Origin: Ruegeria sp.
Lineage (GTDB): Bacteria > Pseudomonadota > Alphaproteobacteria > Rhodobacterales > Rhodobacteraceae
Length of the DNA: 41,358 nucleotides
Assembly: GCF_028066395.1 (NCBI RefSeq)
Contig: NZ_JALCBM010000005.1
Span: 29,863 to 71,220 of the forward strand
Direction: 5' to 3'
Position 1 is the stretch's first letter. The number at the start of each line of letters is the position of its first letter. A program made the translations under genes and the position numbers. This document shows, piece by piece, positions 1 through 8,276 of the stretch. The notes under the pieces were generated by a model, which searched no databases, was not told where the DNA came from, and saw only the letters and a program-made list of their open reading frames with translations.

Positions 1-714
1 GGCGAGGATGGAACCGACGAGGGCATCACCGGGTTCATCGTCCACTATGATCCGGCAAATGGCGTTGCCCCCAAGGGGTTCGAGGTCGTGGGGCGGGAGC
101 GCACATTGGGGTTGTGCGGTATGCCCGAGGCCGAGTTGAAATTCACCGATCTTGAGGTCGAGAGCCGCTTTGTCCTGCAACCGCCTTCGGGGTTCAAGCG
201 CGGGTTTGCCGATCTGATGACCGCCTATAACAGCCAGCGCGTCGGGGCCGGGGCGGTTGGTATGGGTATCGCCGCCGGGGCTGTGGATCATGCCAAGCGG
301 TACCTGCGCGAACGTGAACAATTCGGGCGTCCGCTGCAGGAGTTTCAGGGCCTGCAATGGATGCTGGCGGATATGGACGCTTCGGTCCACGCATCCCGTC
401 TGATGTTGCGCGAAGCCGCGCAAAGCCTGGGGCCCAGCGGTTTCCCCGACATTATGATGGCAGCCCGGGCCAAGGCGTTTGCGACCGAAGCCGCGATCAA
501 GGTTGTCAACGATGCGCTGCAGATATTCGGCGCGCGCGGATACAGCGCCCGTGAACCCATAGAGAGAATGTACCGCGATGTGCGCATGTTCACCATCGGC
601 GGCGGCACGGCGCAAATCCTGAAAACGCAGGTTGCCGGATCATTGCTGGGCATAAAGACACCGCAGACACGGGACGGGTATCTGAAGCTGGCACAGCGCT
701 CGGAAAGCTGTTGA
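1..714 (+). CDS. Acyl-CoA dehydrogenase-fold protein, 3' part only (desulfinase-like?)
   Basis: The frame is open from the first base, so the N-terminal half lies outside the window; about 237 C-terminal residues are visible. They match the C-terminal helical domain of acyl-CoA dehydrogenases: the REQFGRPLQEFQ stretch, the IFGARGY stretch and the final RMYRDVR...GGGT motif that binds FAD across subunits. Both known positions of the catalytic base lack glutamate. The SCAD/MCAD position (EGTSE in those enzymes) reads GGGTAQ (Gly, codon 601-603), and the isovaleryl-CoA dehydrogenase position (LERL) reads SQRV (Gln, codon 235-237). Loss of the base with Gln in its place is known in 3-sulfinopropanoyl-CoA desulfinase. 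That function is therefore a candidate, but a plain dehydrogenase cannot be excluded from half a protein. Fold assignment is firm; substrate unknown. Confidence 0.85.
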   Translation, partial: GEDGTDEGITGFIVHYDPANGVAPKGFEVVGRERTLGLCGMPEAELKFTDLEVESRFVLQPPSGFKRGFADLMTAYNSQRVGAGAVGMGIAAGAVDHAKRYLREREQFGRPLQEFQGLQWMLADMDASVHASRLMLREAAQSLGPSGFPDIMMAARAKAFATEAAIKVVNDALQIFGARGYSAREPIERMYRDVRMFTIGGGTAQILKTQVAGSLLGIKTPQTRDGYLKLAQRSESC

Positions 715-843
715 TAGCAGCAACAGCCGGCTGCTCGCAGCTTTGTGATGAGAAATCTTAGAGATTTTGTTGGATTTCTTCCCCAGGTGGGCTGGCCGTC
801 TGCACGGTTTCATCAATCCAACCCGCCTGAAAGGGGTAATCCA

Positions 844-1692
844 TTGAAAAATATTTACATTCCACTTTTGTGCAGCGCCATTCTTGCACCCTTTGCGGCG
901 ACCGCAGACTCGATCAAGACCGGTTATACCAATGCCGAGGCGCTGTCCGTCGATCCGACGACCGGGGACATCTTCATCTCTGTTGTTGGTGAGTTCGGCG
1001 GCAAGGACGGCGACGGGTTCATCGCCCGGGTTGCGAACGGCTCTTCCGAGCCCGAAGTCTTTGTTGAGGGTTTGAACGGGCCGAAAGGATCGCAGATCGT
1101 CGATGGCAAGCTGTATGTTGTCGAGGTTGGCGAAGTTCTGATCATTGACCTGGCAACCAAGGAACAGCATTCCATCGCATTGCCCGAAGGTGGTTTCCCG
1201 CTGGACCTGTCGGTCAGCTCCAAGGGCGATATCTACGTCACCGACCCGCCGCTTAACACCGTGTATCAGATTTCCGGTGGCGAGGTGAGCGTGTTGATCC
1301 AGGACGAAGCGCTGGGCGCGCCGAACGGGATCTATGCCATGCCCATCGGTGATATCATGGTTGCCGGATGGGGCGTGATCACTGACCCCAACACCTGGGC
1401 GACCAGCGAAGCAGGCCGCCTGACCCGCATTCGCCCGAATGGCAAGATTTCTGAACAGACGGAACCGTTGGCCAATTTCGACGGCCTGATCCGCCGTCAG
1501 GACAGCCGGGGCATCAACTATGTCGCCACCGGCTTCAACGACGGCAAGCTGTACACCGCCGATTCCCATCTGGGGCATTACAGCGTCTCGGACAACTTGG
1601 GCGAAGGGATCGCCGACATCGCCTATCATGGCGACACGGCCTATCTGCTGAACTACAAGACGGGTGAGCTTTTCTCGATCCCGGCTGAATAA
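844..1692 (+). CDS. Secreted SMP-30/NHL-type beta-propeller protein
   Basis: 282 residues. I chose the TTG start at 844 because a good ribosome site (AAGGGG, 831-836) lies just upstream and because this start gives a classic signal peptide (hydrophobic stretch IPLLCSAILAPFAATA, cleavage near residue 22). A longer frame from 745 would bury that signal behind a polar extension. The mature part has repeated blade-like segments (LSVDPTTGDIFIS, LSVSSKGDIYVTD, NGIYAMPIGDIMVA, RGINYVATGFNDGKLY), typical of SMP-30/gluconolactonase or NHL six-bladed propellers. Such proteins are lactonases, esterases or binding scaffolds; nothing here decides which. It is exported to the periplasm. A 151-bp gap separates its start from the preceding gene's end. 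Confidence 0.75.
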   Translation: MKNIYIPLLCSAILAPFAATADSIKTGYTNAEALSVDPTTGDIFISVVGEFGGKDGDGFIARVANGSSEPEVFVEGLNGPKGSQIVDGKLYVVEVGEVLIIDLATKEQHSIALPEGGFPLDLSVSSKGDIYVTDPPLNTVYQISGGEVSVLIQDEALGAPNGIYAMPIGDIMVAGWGVITDPNTWATSEAGRLTRIRPNGKISEQTEPLANFDGLIRRQDSRGINYVATGFNDGKLYTADSHLGHYSVSDNLGEGIADIAYHGDTAYLLNYKTGELFSIPAE

Positions 1693-2303
1693 CCCCCGTC
1701 AAATTCAGAATCTATCGCCCTCTCCTGCCGAAAGGCAGGGGAGCGTAAGCGCCCCAGCGCCTCGATGAATTTCAGCGGGGACGCACCAATCAAAACGCTT
1801 TTACGCATGTGAGCAGGCCGGCATTGTCAGGTTATTGTCGATGACACGCAAGAATGGAGCCGTGCGTTGATTTCAAAATGCGCGCAACCACCTTTGGAGA
1901 CAAACAGATCGCGGGCTACTGTGCTTGACCGACAGTACAAATGCGGCTTCGCCACAAAGCAACTTTCCTGTCCAGGCGTCTGTTGTTGCGGATGAATCTC
2001 TGTTTGAGTTTCTGGAAGTCGATGGTCCAGACTAATTGATGCGTGACGGGCCAGCCATTCCCTTTGAACTTTCAGTACAAAATTCAAATCAGACAAAGCA
2101 ACAAATCAGGCTCTGTTTCGCGACCTTCTGGAGATGGCTTGGCCTCATTTTTACCAAAGGCCTGACTGTTCACGCAGGAAATGACAGCAAAGATAGCTGT
2201 AAGAAATGTGAAGACATAACTGCATTGAGCTTGCCCGTAGTTTATCGTAGCACACCCCCTGCCGGTCGCAGCCTACCCGGATATCAAAACAAGGACTGAC
2301 ATA
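1693..2303. other. Gene-free stretch between the propeller gene and queC
   Basis: 611 bases with no convincing gene on either strand; short open frames exist but resemble nothing I recognise and lack ribosome sites. The first part holds a terminator-like hairpin (listed separately). The queC leader must lie in the last 200 bases, which become more AT-rich near 2200-2260, but I could not assign -35/-10 boxes and saw no preQ1-I aptamer consensus. The centre might be decayed coding DNA; I could not identify the family. Confidence 0.5.
1720..1743 (+). terminator. Hairpin after the propeller gene (terminator-like)
   Basis: Bases 1720-1729 pair with 1734-1743 (ten pairs, one G-U) around a GAAA tetraloop, 28 bases after the stop codon. 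It lacks a T-tract, so it is either a weak intrinsic terminator or an mRNA 3'-end stabilising hairpin. Confidence 0.5.
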
Positions 2304-3002
2304 ATGAAAATTGCTTTGGTCTGCTCTGGCGGACTGGATTCCGTATCTTTGGCGCATGTGCTGGCCGAGAACGGCGACTTGTCGCGTCTCGTCTCGTTCG
2401 ACTACGGCCAGCGCCATACGAAAGAGCTCGACTTTGCTGCCGCTTGCGCCATCCGGTTGGGTGTGCCGCATCACGTGATCGACTTGCGCTCGGTCGGGGC
2501 GACGCTGACAGGCTCGGCGCTGACGGATGATCTGGACGTGCCGGACGGGCACTACGAAGAACAGAGCATGAAGGTCACCGTGGTTCCAAATCGCAATGCA
2601 ATCATGCTGACCATCGCCTATGGCATCGCCGCGGCGCAGGGGGATGACGCGGTGGCGACAGCGGTGCATGGCGGCGATCACTTCATCTATCCTGATTGTC
2701 GACCCGGTTTCACCGATGCGTTCGACGCCATGCAACGCGCGGCGCTGGACGGCTATGCGGATGTGGCGCTGCATGTGCCGTTCGTACACCGTTCAAAGGC
2801 CGATATCGTGGCCGAAGGTGCGCGGGTGAACACGCCGTTCGATCAGACATGGTCCTGCTACAAAGGCGGCGATCTGCATTGCGGGCGCTGCGGCACCTGC
2901 GTGGAGCGGCGCGAAGCATTTGATCTGGCCGGTGTGCCCGACCCGACGGTTTATGCCGACCCTGAGTTTTGGCGTCAGGCTGTGGAAGGGAAGCGTGCCT
3001 GA
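2304..3002 (+). CDS. queC: 7-cyano-7-deazaguanine (preQ0) synthase
   Basis: 232 residues, normal family length. QueC converts 7-carboxy-7-deazaguanine to preQ0 with ATP and ammonia in the cytoplasm, the third of the dedicated queuosine steps encoded here. The N-terminal PP-loop SGGLDSVSLA (residues 9-18) binds ATP. The C-terminal zinc site is visible as WSCYKGG...CGRCGTC with four cysteines. ATG 2304 follows an AAGGA ribosome site at about 2290. It is the first gene of queC-queD-queE-queF; its TGA shares one base with the ATG of queD, implying translational coupling. Confidence 0.97.
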   Translation: MKIALVCSGGLDSVSLAHVLAENGDLSRLVSFDYGQRHTKELDFAAACAIRLGVPHHVIDLRSVGATLTGSALTDDLDVPDGHYEEQSMKVTVVPNRNAIMLTIAYGIAAAQGDDAVATAVHGGDHFIYPDCRPGFTDAFDAMQRAALDGYADVALHVPFVHRSKADIVAEGARVNTPFDQTWSCYKGGDLHCGRCGTCVERREAFDLAGVPDPTVYADPEFWRQAVEGKRA

Positions 3003-3355
3003 TGTATCGGATCACCAAGGAGTTCCACTTCTCCGCCTCGCATCAACTGACCCATCTGCCGGACGAACACCAATGCGCGCGGATGCATGGGCATAACTAC
3101 ATTGTGGTGGTCGAACTGGCCTCAGCCGACCTCAATCAGGACGGGTTCGTGCGGGACTATCATGAGTTGAAACCCCTCAAGACCTATATTGACGAGACGT
3201 TCGACCACCAGCACCTGAATGACGTGTTGGACTGTGTGACCACGGCCGAGAATATGGCCCGCCACTTCTATGACTGGTGCGCGGCACGCTGGCCGGAAAC
3301 GGCAGCGGTAAAGATATCGGAAACACCCAAGACCTGGGCCGAGTACCGGCCATGA
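3002..3355 (+). CDS. queD: 6-carboxy-5,6,7,8-tetrahydropterin synthase
   Basis: 117 residues. QueD makes 6-carboxy-tetrahydropterin from dihydroneopterin triphosphate, the first dedicated step of 7-deazaguanine synthesis. The zinc histidines are seen in FSASHQL and in CARMHGHNY, where the Cys is the catalytic residue four positions before HGH. The DHQHLND segment carries the Asp-His pair of the family. I used ATG 3002, which overlaps the queC stop by one base; a longer in-frame start inside queC gives an N-terminus not found in the family. The gene overlaps queE by four bases (ATGA). Confidence 0.96.
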   Translation: MYRITKEFHFSASHQLTHLPDEHQCARMHGHNYIVVVELASADLNQDGFVRDYHELKPLKTYIDETFDHQHLNDVLDCVTTAENMARHFYDWCAARWPETAAVKISETPKTWAEYRP

Positions 3356-4053
3356 CCCTGCGCATCGCTGAAATCTTTGGCCCCACTGTTCAGGGCGAAG
3401 GGGCGCTGATCGGCCAACCTACCGTATTCGTGCGATCAGGCGGGTGCGATTTTCGCTGTTCGTGGTGCGATAGCCTGCACGCGGTCGACAGCGCCTTTCG
3501 CCATGACTGGACCGTGATGAGCACCGAAGATGTCTGGGCCGAGGTTCAGAACCTATCCGGTGGGAGACCTCTGACCGTGTCTCTGTCGGGTGGCAACCCG
3601 GCTATTCAGGACTTTGGCCCTTTGATCCAGCGCGGTCTGGAGGAGGGTTATCGCTTTGCCTGCGAGACCCAAGGTTCACTCGCAAAGCCCTGGTTTTCAG
3701 ACCTTGAAATGCTGGTCCTCAGCCCGAAACCACCCAGCAGTGGCGAGCAGATGGATTGGGTCGCGTTCGACGCCTGTCTGGCCGTCCGCCCCGCCAACAC
3801 GGTACTCAAGATCGTGATCTTCGACGATACTGATTTCCGCTGGGCGCAGGACGTGGCCGGGCGCTACCCGGAGCTTCCCCTGTACTTGCAGCCCGGCAAC
3901 CCGGAAACCGACCCCGATCTGCCGGTCGATCTGAACGACGCCACCGGACGGCTGGAATGGCTGATCGACAAGACCCTGAACATCGGATGGTTCACCCCGC
4001 GTATTCTGCCTCAGCTGCATGTGCTGGTCTGGGGCAACAAGCGCGGCGTTTAA
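3352..4053 (+). CDS. queE: 7-carboxy-7-deazaguanine synthase (radical SAM)
   Basis: 233 residues. QueE rearranges carboxy-tetrahydropterin into 7-carboxy-7-deazaguanine using a 4Fe-4S cluster and S-adenosylmethionine. The cluster motif CDFRCSWC (CX3CX2C) sits at about residues 32-39, preceded by the typical [10 protein letters not shown]-terminus. SLSGGNPA is the GGNP motif for SAM binding. Start ATG 3352 overlaps the queD stop (ATGA). Translation is therefore coupled to the upstream genes. Confidence 0.96.
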   Translation: MTLRIAEIFGPTVQGEGALIGQPTVFVRSGGCDFRCSWCDSLHAVDSAFRHDWTVMSTEDVWAEVQNLSGGRPLTVSLSGGNPAIQDFGPLIQRGLEEGYRFACETQGSLAKPWFSDLEMLVLSPKPPSSGEQMDWVAFDACLAVRPANTVLKIVIFDDTDFRWAQDVAGRYPELPLYLQPGNPETDPDLPVDLNDATGRLEWLIDKTLNIGWFTPRILPQLHVLVWGNKRGV

Positions 4054-4070
4054 ACGAACTGGAGACGGAT

Positions 4071-4532
4071 ATGAGTGATATCTACAGCAACCTCACCCAA
4101 TTGGGCGGTGACACCGTGTTGCCGACCAACCCCGAAGAAGCCGTTCTGGAGCGTGTGCAGAACCCGCAGGCCGACGTGGATTACAATGTGCGTTTCACCG
4201 CGCCCGAGTTCACCTCGCTCTGTCCGATGACGGGGCAGCCGGACTTTGCCCATCTGGTGATCGACTATGTGCCCGGCGACTGGTTGGTGGAAAGCAAGTC
4301 GCTGAAACTGTTCCTTGGTTCGTTCCGCAACCACGGGGCATTTCACGAGGATTGCACCATCTCGATTGCACGACGCCTGCAGGAGTTTCTGGAGCCGCGC
4401 TGGCTGCGCATCGGTGGCTATTGGTATCCGCGCGGCGGCATTCCGATTGATGTCTTTTGGCAAACCGGCCCCTTGCCCGAAGGTGTCTGGATTCCGGATC
4501 AGGGCGTTCCGCCCTATCGCGGACGGGGCTGA
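4071..4532 (+). CDS. queF: NADPH-dependent 7-cyano-7-deazaguanine reductase
   Basis: 153 residues, the short single-domain (type I) QueF. It reduces the nitrile of preQ0 to the amine of preQ1, the base inserted into tRNA by Tgt. The active-site Cys lies in [11 protein letters not shown], and the QueF signature [16 protein letters not shown], with the following FHEDC, is intact. ATG 4071 has a GGAG ribosome site at 4061-4064, 17 bases after the queE stop. It ends the que operon; tgt, queA and queG are not in the window. Confidence 0.97.
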   Translation: MSDIYSNLTQLGGDTVLPTNPEEAVLERVQNPQADVDYNVRFTAPEFTSLCPMTGQPDFAHLVIDYVPGDWLVESKSLKLFLGSFRNHGAFHEDCTISIARRLQEFLEPRWLRIGGYWYPRGGIPIDVFWQTGPLPEGVWIPDQGVPPYRGRG

Positions 4533-4700
4533 ATACGCAGCTGCGAACCCGGTGAGGGTCCGGGCGTGAATTGATCTTCAAGCGGTCAAGGGCGTGGAGT
4601 CATCGCCTTCCGGGTCGTTGGGTCTTGAACCCGGCTCTGGCCGCCGGATACGCATCTCGGGGAAACTCGGCGTTTACGAGTTCGGGTGGGACGGCTAGAT

Positions 4701-4710
4701 TTGACGTCAA
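4701..4710. promoter_or_regulatory. TTGACGTCAA perfect palindrome, candidate operator
   Basis: A ten-base perfect palindrome 35 bases upstream of the signal-less binding-protein gene at 4746. It could be an operator for the regulator encoded in the same operon, or its left half could serve as a -35 box. The only support is symmetry and position. Confidence 0.35.
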
Positions 4711-4745
4711 CGCGTGTTTGCGATGATTTGTGATCTGGATAACCA

Positions 4746-5981
4746 ATGCCCATCGACCTGTCTGTCGAGCATAAACTTGCCGCGCCTCCACGGGTCAAGC
4801 GCCGCACTTTGCGGATCATCGGAACAGATGTCACGCTGCTGGAAAGCGTTCGCCAGATGGCCATGGCAGACCTGCAGTTTGACATCGAATATGAATCTCT
4901 GGACTTCCTGACCTGCCAGCGCCGCGCGGCAACACATCCCGAACACTATGATATTTACGAGCAGTGTTTTCATAACCTCGACATTGTCTGGCATTGGGGG
5001 GCCCTTCAGCCGATTGATACCCAGCGCATCACGGAATGGGGCAATATCGGTGATCTTTCCAAGCTGGGCGGGGTCAGCAAATACATGCGACAGGGCTATG
5101 GCGACGCCCCGGTGCGCAAGCTCTACGTTCAGCCCGATGGGGTGATCGGACAACAGCCCATGCGGTATATTTCGATGCTGCCGACGGCCCATAACGTCGA
5201 TTCATTCGGATTTGACCGCCGCGTCTTTGGGGATGAAGGTCCGGAAGGGTCAAGCTGGGCGTGGTTGCTGGACAAGCGCGCCAAGGGGCGGATCGCAATC
5301 GTGGACGAACCCGCGATTGGATTTTTCGACGCGGCTTTGGCGGCTGAGGCCAGCGGTGATCTAAGCTTTGTTGATATCTGCAACATGACGGTGGATGAAA
5401 TCGACAACCTGATGGCGCTGCTTGAAACGCTCAGGCAGCAGGGGTTTTTCTGCGACAGCTGGAAATCGGCTCAGGATGCCGAGGCTTTGCTGCATGCCGA
5501 AAAGGTCGCGGCGCAAAGCATGTGGTCGCCGTCCTATGGAAATCTCGGACCCATGGAAGAGCATTTTGTGGAAAGCGTTCCCCGCGAAGGGTATCGCGCG
5601 TGGCATGGCGGGGCATCACTTGCGCGGCACCTGACCGGGACCAAGCTTGGCATGGCCTATGAATACCTGAACTGGTGGCTGACGGGCAAGGCCGGGGCCG
5701 TCATGGCGCGGCAGGGCTATTACATGACCGTTCCCGAAAATACGCGGCAATATCTGACCGAGGATGAATGGGATTACTGGTACGATGGTCAGATCGCCCG
5801 GTCGGACCTTGTCGGCACCAGCGGCCAGACCGTTGTCCGCAAGGGGCGGCGTCGCGCAGGCGGGGCCTATCATCAACGGGTGAGCCGCATTGCCCTGTGG
5901 AATACGGTCATGGACGAATATAACTACGCCGCCCGGGCCTGGAATCGCTTTATCTCGGCAGTCCGGGAGGGCAAGCCATGA
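4746..5981 (+). CDS. Solute-binding-protein homologue without a signal peptide
   Basis: 411 residues of the PotD/extracellular polyamine-binding-protein type. It is a clear paralogue of the exported binding protein at 11533-12750: both share the LR.(I/V)G..VT start of the mature fold, a GYY segment near the end, WY(D/E)G, and a similar C-terminus (W..FISA / W.EFLSA). Its N-terminus has about 21 charged or polar residues (RVKRRT) and no hydrophobic segment. An in-frame TAA at 4740-4742 immediately precedes the ATG region, so no upstream start could add a signal. It should therefore be cytoplasmic. Its stop overlaps the start of the GntR gene by four bases. I infer a ligand-sensing or sequestering role with that regulator rather than transport. 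Confidence 0.85.
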   Translation: MPIDLSVEHKLAAPPRVKRRTLRIIGTDVTLLESVRQMAMADLQFDIEYESLDFLTCQRRAATHPEHYDIYEQCFHNLDIVWHWGALQPIDTQRITEWGNIGDLSKLGGVSKYMRQGYGDAPVRKLYVQPDGVIGQQPMRYISMLPTAHNVDSFGFDRRVFGDEGPEGSSWAWLLDKRAKGRIAIVDEPAIGFFDAALAAEASGDLSFVDICNMTVDEIDNLMALLETLRQQGFFCDSWKSAQDAEALLHAEKVAAQSMWSPSYGNLGPMEEHFVESVPREGYRAWHGGASLARHLTGTKLGMAYEYLNWWLTGKAGAVMARQGYYMTVPENTRQYLTEDEWDYWYDGQIARSDLVGTSGQTVVRKGRRRAGGAYHQRVSRIALWNTVMDEYNYAARAWNRFISAVREGKP

Positions 5982-6955
5982 GCCGGGCATCGGGGATACG
6001 CGGGCAGGAACCGCTTTATGAGGTCATCAGCCAGATCCTGCGGCGCAACATCGAATCCGGGCGCCTTCCCCGGGGTCTAGTGTTGATCGAAGGGCCAATT
6101 GCACGGGTTATGCTTACCAGCCGCGCGCCGGTTCAGGCCGCCCTGCGCAAACTGCATGAAGAGGGGCTGATCCACCGTTTTCGCGGCCGTGGTTATCTGG
6201 TGGGGCAGGCTGACCTCGACCCGATCCGACGGCCTATCAGTGAATTTCAGTTGGATATCCCCGATCGCTCCAGATCGGCGCTGGCGATCCGTGGCACATG
6301 GATGCGTGTTTATGATCAGGTCGAAGCTGATGTCGCCGCCTGTCAGGTGTTTGGAGAATTCCGGCTGATTGAAACCGAACTGGCCGATCATCTGGGTGTC
6401 AGCCGCACGGTCGCCCGGGATGTTCTGAGCCGCCTGAACGAACGCGGGCTTATTCGCAAGGGCGCGTCCTCGCATTGGTTGGCGGGTCCGCTCACGGCGC
6501 ATGTTCTGCGCGAAAAGTACCAGCTTAGCGCGATTGTCGAGCCTGCCGCGCTGACCCTGGCTGCGGATTTCATCGAGCCTGCCGAAATCAACAAGGTGCG
6601 CGATCAGATCCGACAGGGCCTGACCCGCGAATCCGACGCCTATGAGGCGGCGTTCCAGAAACATTGCCTTGAAAGGGCGCCAAACACCGCCTTGGTCGAG
6701 ATGATCCGCAACAACCGGCTGTTGCTGTCATCGGTAAACGAGGCGCTGAACCGTCTGGGCCTACCGGCGGACCACGTCGCCGTCGATCAATATCGCATCC
6801 TGTTTGATCTGATCGGCTCCCGTCAGATCAGCGCAGCTGCCGAGTATCTGAAAGAGCATTTGCGCCTACTGGCGGACAAGAATGTGGCGCGGCTGAAAAT
6901 CGTTGCGCTGGTTCCCGAAGCGGAAGCGATTCCAGAATACCTCTCACCACTATAA
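5978..6955 (+). CDS. GntR-family regulator with two winged-helix domains
   Basis: 325 residues, against roughly 230-250 for ordinary FadR/FCD-type GntR proteins. Residues about 12-78 form a first winged helix (PLYEVISQILRRNIESGRL..., APVQAALRKLHEEGLIHR, GRGYLVG). Residues about 108-170 form a second one (MRVYDQVEADVAA, ELADHLGVSRTVARDVLSRL, NERGLIRKG). The remainder is helical and FCD-like (IVEPAALTLAADFIEPAEI). The first HTH is the more degenerate in its helix-2 region (PIARVMLTSRAPV). ATG 5978 overlaps the preceding stop (ATGA), linking it to the signal-less binding protein. It probably controls the transporter operon beginning at 7194, 238 bases downstream. Confidence 0.88.
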   Translation: MSRASGIRGQEPLYEVISQILRRNIESGRLPRGLVLIEGPIARVMLTSRAPVQAALRKLHEEGLIHRFRGRGYLVGQADLDPIRRPISEFQLDIPDRSRSALAIRGTWMRVYDQVEADVAACQVFGEFRLIETELADHLGVSRTVARDVLSRLNERGLIRKGASSHWLAGPLTAHVLREKYQLSAIVEPAALTLAADFIEPAEINKVRDQIRQGLTRESDAYEAAFQKHCLERAPNTALVEMIRNNRLLLSSVNEALNRLGLPADHVAVDQYRILFDLIGSRQISAAAEYLKEHLRLLADKNVARLKIVALVPEAEAIPEYLSPL

Positions 6956-6984
6956 TTGAATTCAGTATCCGATAATCATTTTAT

Positions 6985-7003
6985 AATCTGACCATTTCAG
7001 ATT
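6985..7003. promoter_or_regulatory. AATCTGA-N5-TCAGATT inverted repeat, candidate operator
   Basis: Two perfect 7-base arms (6985-6991 and 6997-7003) separated by five bases, inside the AT-rich gap between the GntR gene and the transporter operon. Outer TATA/TATA flanks extend the symmetry with one slipped base. Spacing is typical of a dimeric winged-helix operator. It is AT-rich and has no T-tract, so a terminator is unlikely. Confidence 0.45.
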
Positions 7004-7059
7004 TATACAAAGAAAATTTCCATTTGAGCGGTGTTTTTTCGCAAAAGATGGATATTGAC

Positions 7060-7073
7060 GCATAAATAAATGC
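7060..7073. promoter_or_regulatory. GCAT-N6-ATGC inverted repeat in transporter leader
   Basis: A second small inverted repeat in the same gap, overlapping the end of a TTGACG hexamer (7055-7060) that could be a -35 box. The following 16-18 bases do not lead to a good -10 box, so the promoter itself is unassigned. Confidence 0.25.
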
Positions 7074-7193
7074 AAACTTTCATACGAAGTGCGTTTTAAT
7101 CAGGTGCGCCTGAAAGCTCTGCTCTGACGTCCGGGCAAGAGCACGGAATGGACATGAAACTGTCTGCGGCCTGAATACCTAAAGAGGAAATGA

Positions 7194-8276
7194 ATGGGTC
7201 ATACGGAATCCATCTTCAGGCTGGACAATGTCTCGCGGCAGTTTGGCGAGTTGATCGCATTGAACGACATTTCGTTCGAGGCCGCACAGAATGAATACAT
7301 CTCTTTGCTGGGGCCTTCGGGGTCGGGCAAAACGACCCTGTTGCGCGTGATGGCAGGGTTCGAGAAACCCGATACCGGTCGCATTCATTTTCTGGGTCAG
7401 GACATCACAGATCTGCCTGCCCATAAGCGCGGGATCGGGTTCGTGTTTCAGAACTTCGCGCTGTTTCCGCACCTGAGTGTTTTCGAAAACATCGCCTTCG
7501 GGCTGCGCAACGGTATCGAGGATGTTGCGGGCACCGAAATCGATACCCGCGTCCGGGACATGGTTGGTCTGGTCGGGCTGGAAGGGTTGGAAGATCGCGT
7601 ACCCGACCAGATTTCCGGCGGTCAGAAGCAGCGCGTGGCCCTTGCAAGAACCCTGGTCATGCAGCCGAAACTGGTGCTGCTGGACGAACCGCTTGGCGCC
7701 CTGGACGCCAATCTTCGCAGCCGTATGCAGACCGAGCTTCGGCACATTCGTGAGCGTCTGGATGTCACTTTCCTGCATGTCACCGGCAGTGAGACCGAAG
7801 CACTGGCCATGGGCGATACCGTGGCGGTTCTGGATCAGGGGCGCATCATCCAATCCGGCACCCCCGAACAGATCCACGACACCCCGGCCAGCTCGGATGT
7901 GGCCCTGTTCCTGAACCGGTTCAACCTGTTTGACGGGACCCTCTCGGACAACACTTTCCGGGGGCCGTTCGGTTCGGCACCTGTGCAAAACGCACGGCAC
8001 AACGACACGGATGTCTATGCCATCCGCTATGACCGCACGAAGGCATTCCGTAAGGGCGACGCGCTGCCCGGCCCGGCCTTGCCTGCCCGTTATCTGGCCA
8101 GCGAATATCTGGGGTCGTCGGTCATTTCGTTCTTTGAAACCGCCGACCACAAGCAGGTCGAGGTCGACCACCATCTCAGCTTTGGTGACCCCGGCGAATA
8201 CGAGGTCGGGCAGGACTACATCCTGTCCTGGGACCCCGAGCATGCCATCGTATTTGGTAGGGAGGCCGCGGCATGA
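7194..8276 (+). CDS. ABC transporter ATPase (PotA-type) lacking the switch histidine
   Basis: 360 residues. Walker A GPSGSGKTT (40-48), Q-loop FVFQNF, signature ISGGQKQR, and Walker B LVLLDEP with D-loop LGALD are present, followed by a C-terminal TOBE-like region. The conserved H-loop (VTHD in relatives) reads VTGSETEA, so the switch histidine is Gly198 (codon 7785-7787). A nucleotide-binding domain altered this way usually pairs with an intact partner; the second ATPase at 12832 has the histidine. A strong ribosome site AAAGAGGAAA (7181-7190) precedes ATG 7194. First gene of the long transporter/catabolic operon; overlaps the next gene by ATGA. Confidence 0.95.
   Translation: MGHTESIFRLDNVSRQFGELIALNDISFEAAQNEYISLLGPSGSGKTTLLRVMAGFEKPDTGRIHFLGQDITDLPAHKRGIGFVFQNFALFPHLSVFENIAFGLRNGIEDVAGTEIDTRVRDMVGLVGLEGLEDRVPDQISGGQKQRVALARTLVMQPKLVLLDEPLGALDANLRSRMQTELRHIRERLDVTFLHVTGSETEALAMGDTVAVLDQGRIIQSGTPEQIHDTPASSDVALFLNRFNLFDGTLSDNTFRGPFGSAPVQNARHNDTDVYAIRYDRTKAFRKGDALPGPALPARYLASEYLGSSVISFFETADHKQVEVDHHLSFGDPGEYEVGQDYILSWDPEHAIVFGREAAA

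Noticed and set aside
640..1629. Long minus-strand open frame opposite the propeller gene
   Set aside because: It mirrors codon positions of the plus-strand gene, overlaps two real genes, has no ribosome site and no recognisable motif.
2100..2303. Possible preQ1 riboswitch before queC
   Set aside because: No preQ1-I/II pattern (conserved loop plus A-rich tail pairing) could be found; only a weak 5-pair GGCCT/AGGCC hairpin.
4548..4564. CCCGG/CCGGG hairpin after queF
   Set aside because: Only five pairs with a 7-base loop and no T-tract; too weak to call a terminator.
7120..7143. TGCTCT/AGAGCA repeat in the leader of the transporter operon
   Set aside because: Six-base arms with a 12-base spacer are expected by chance in a gap of this length.
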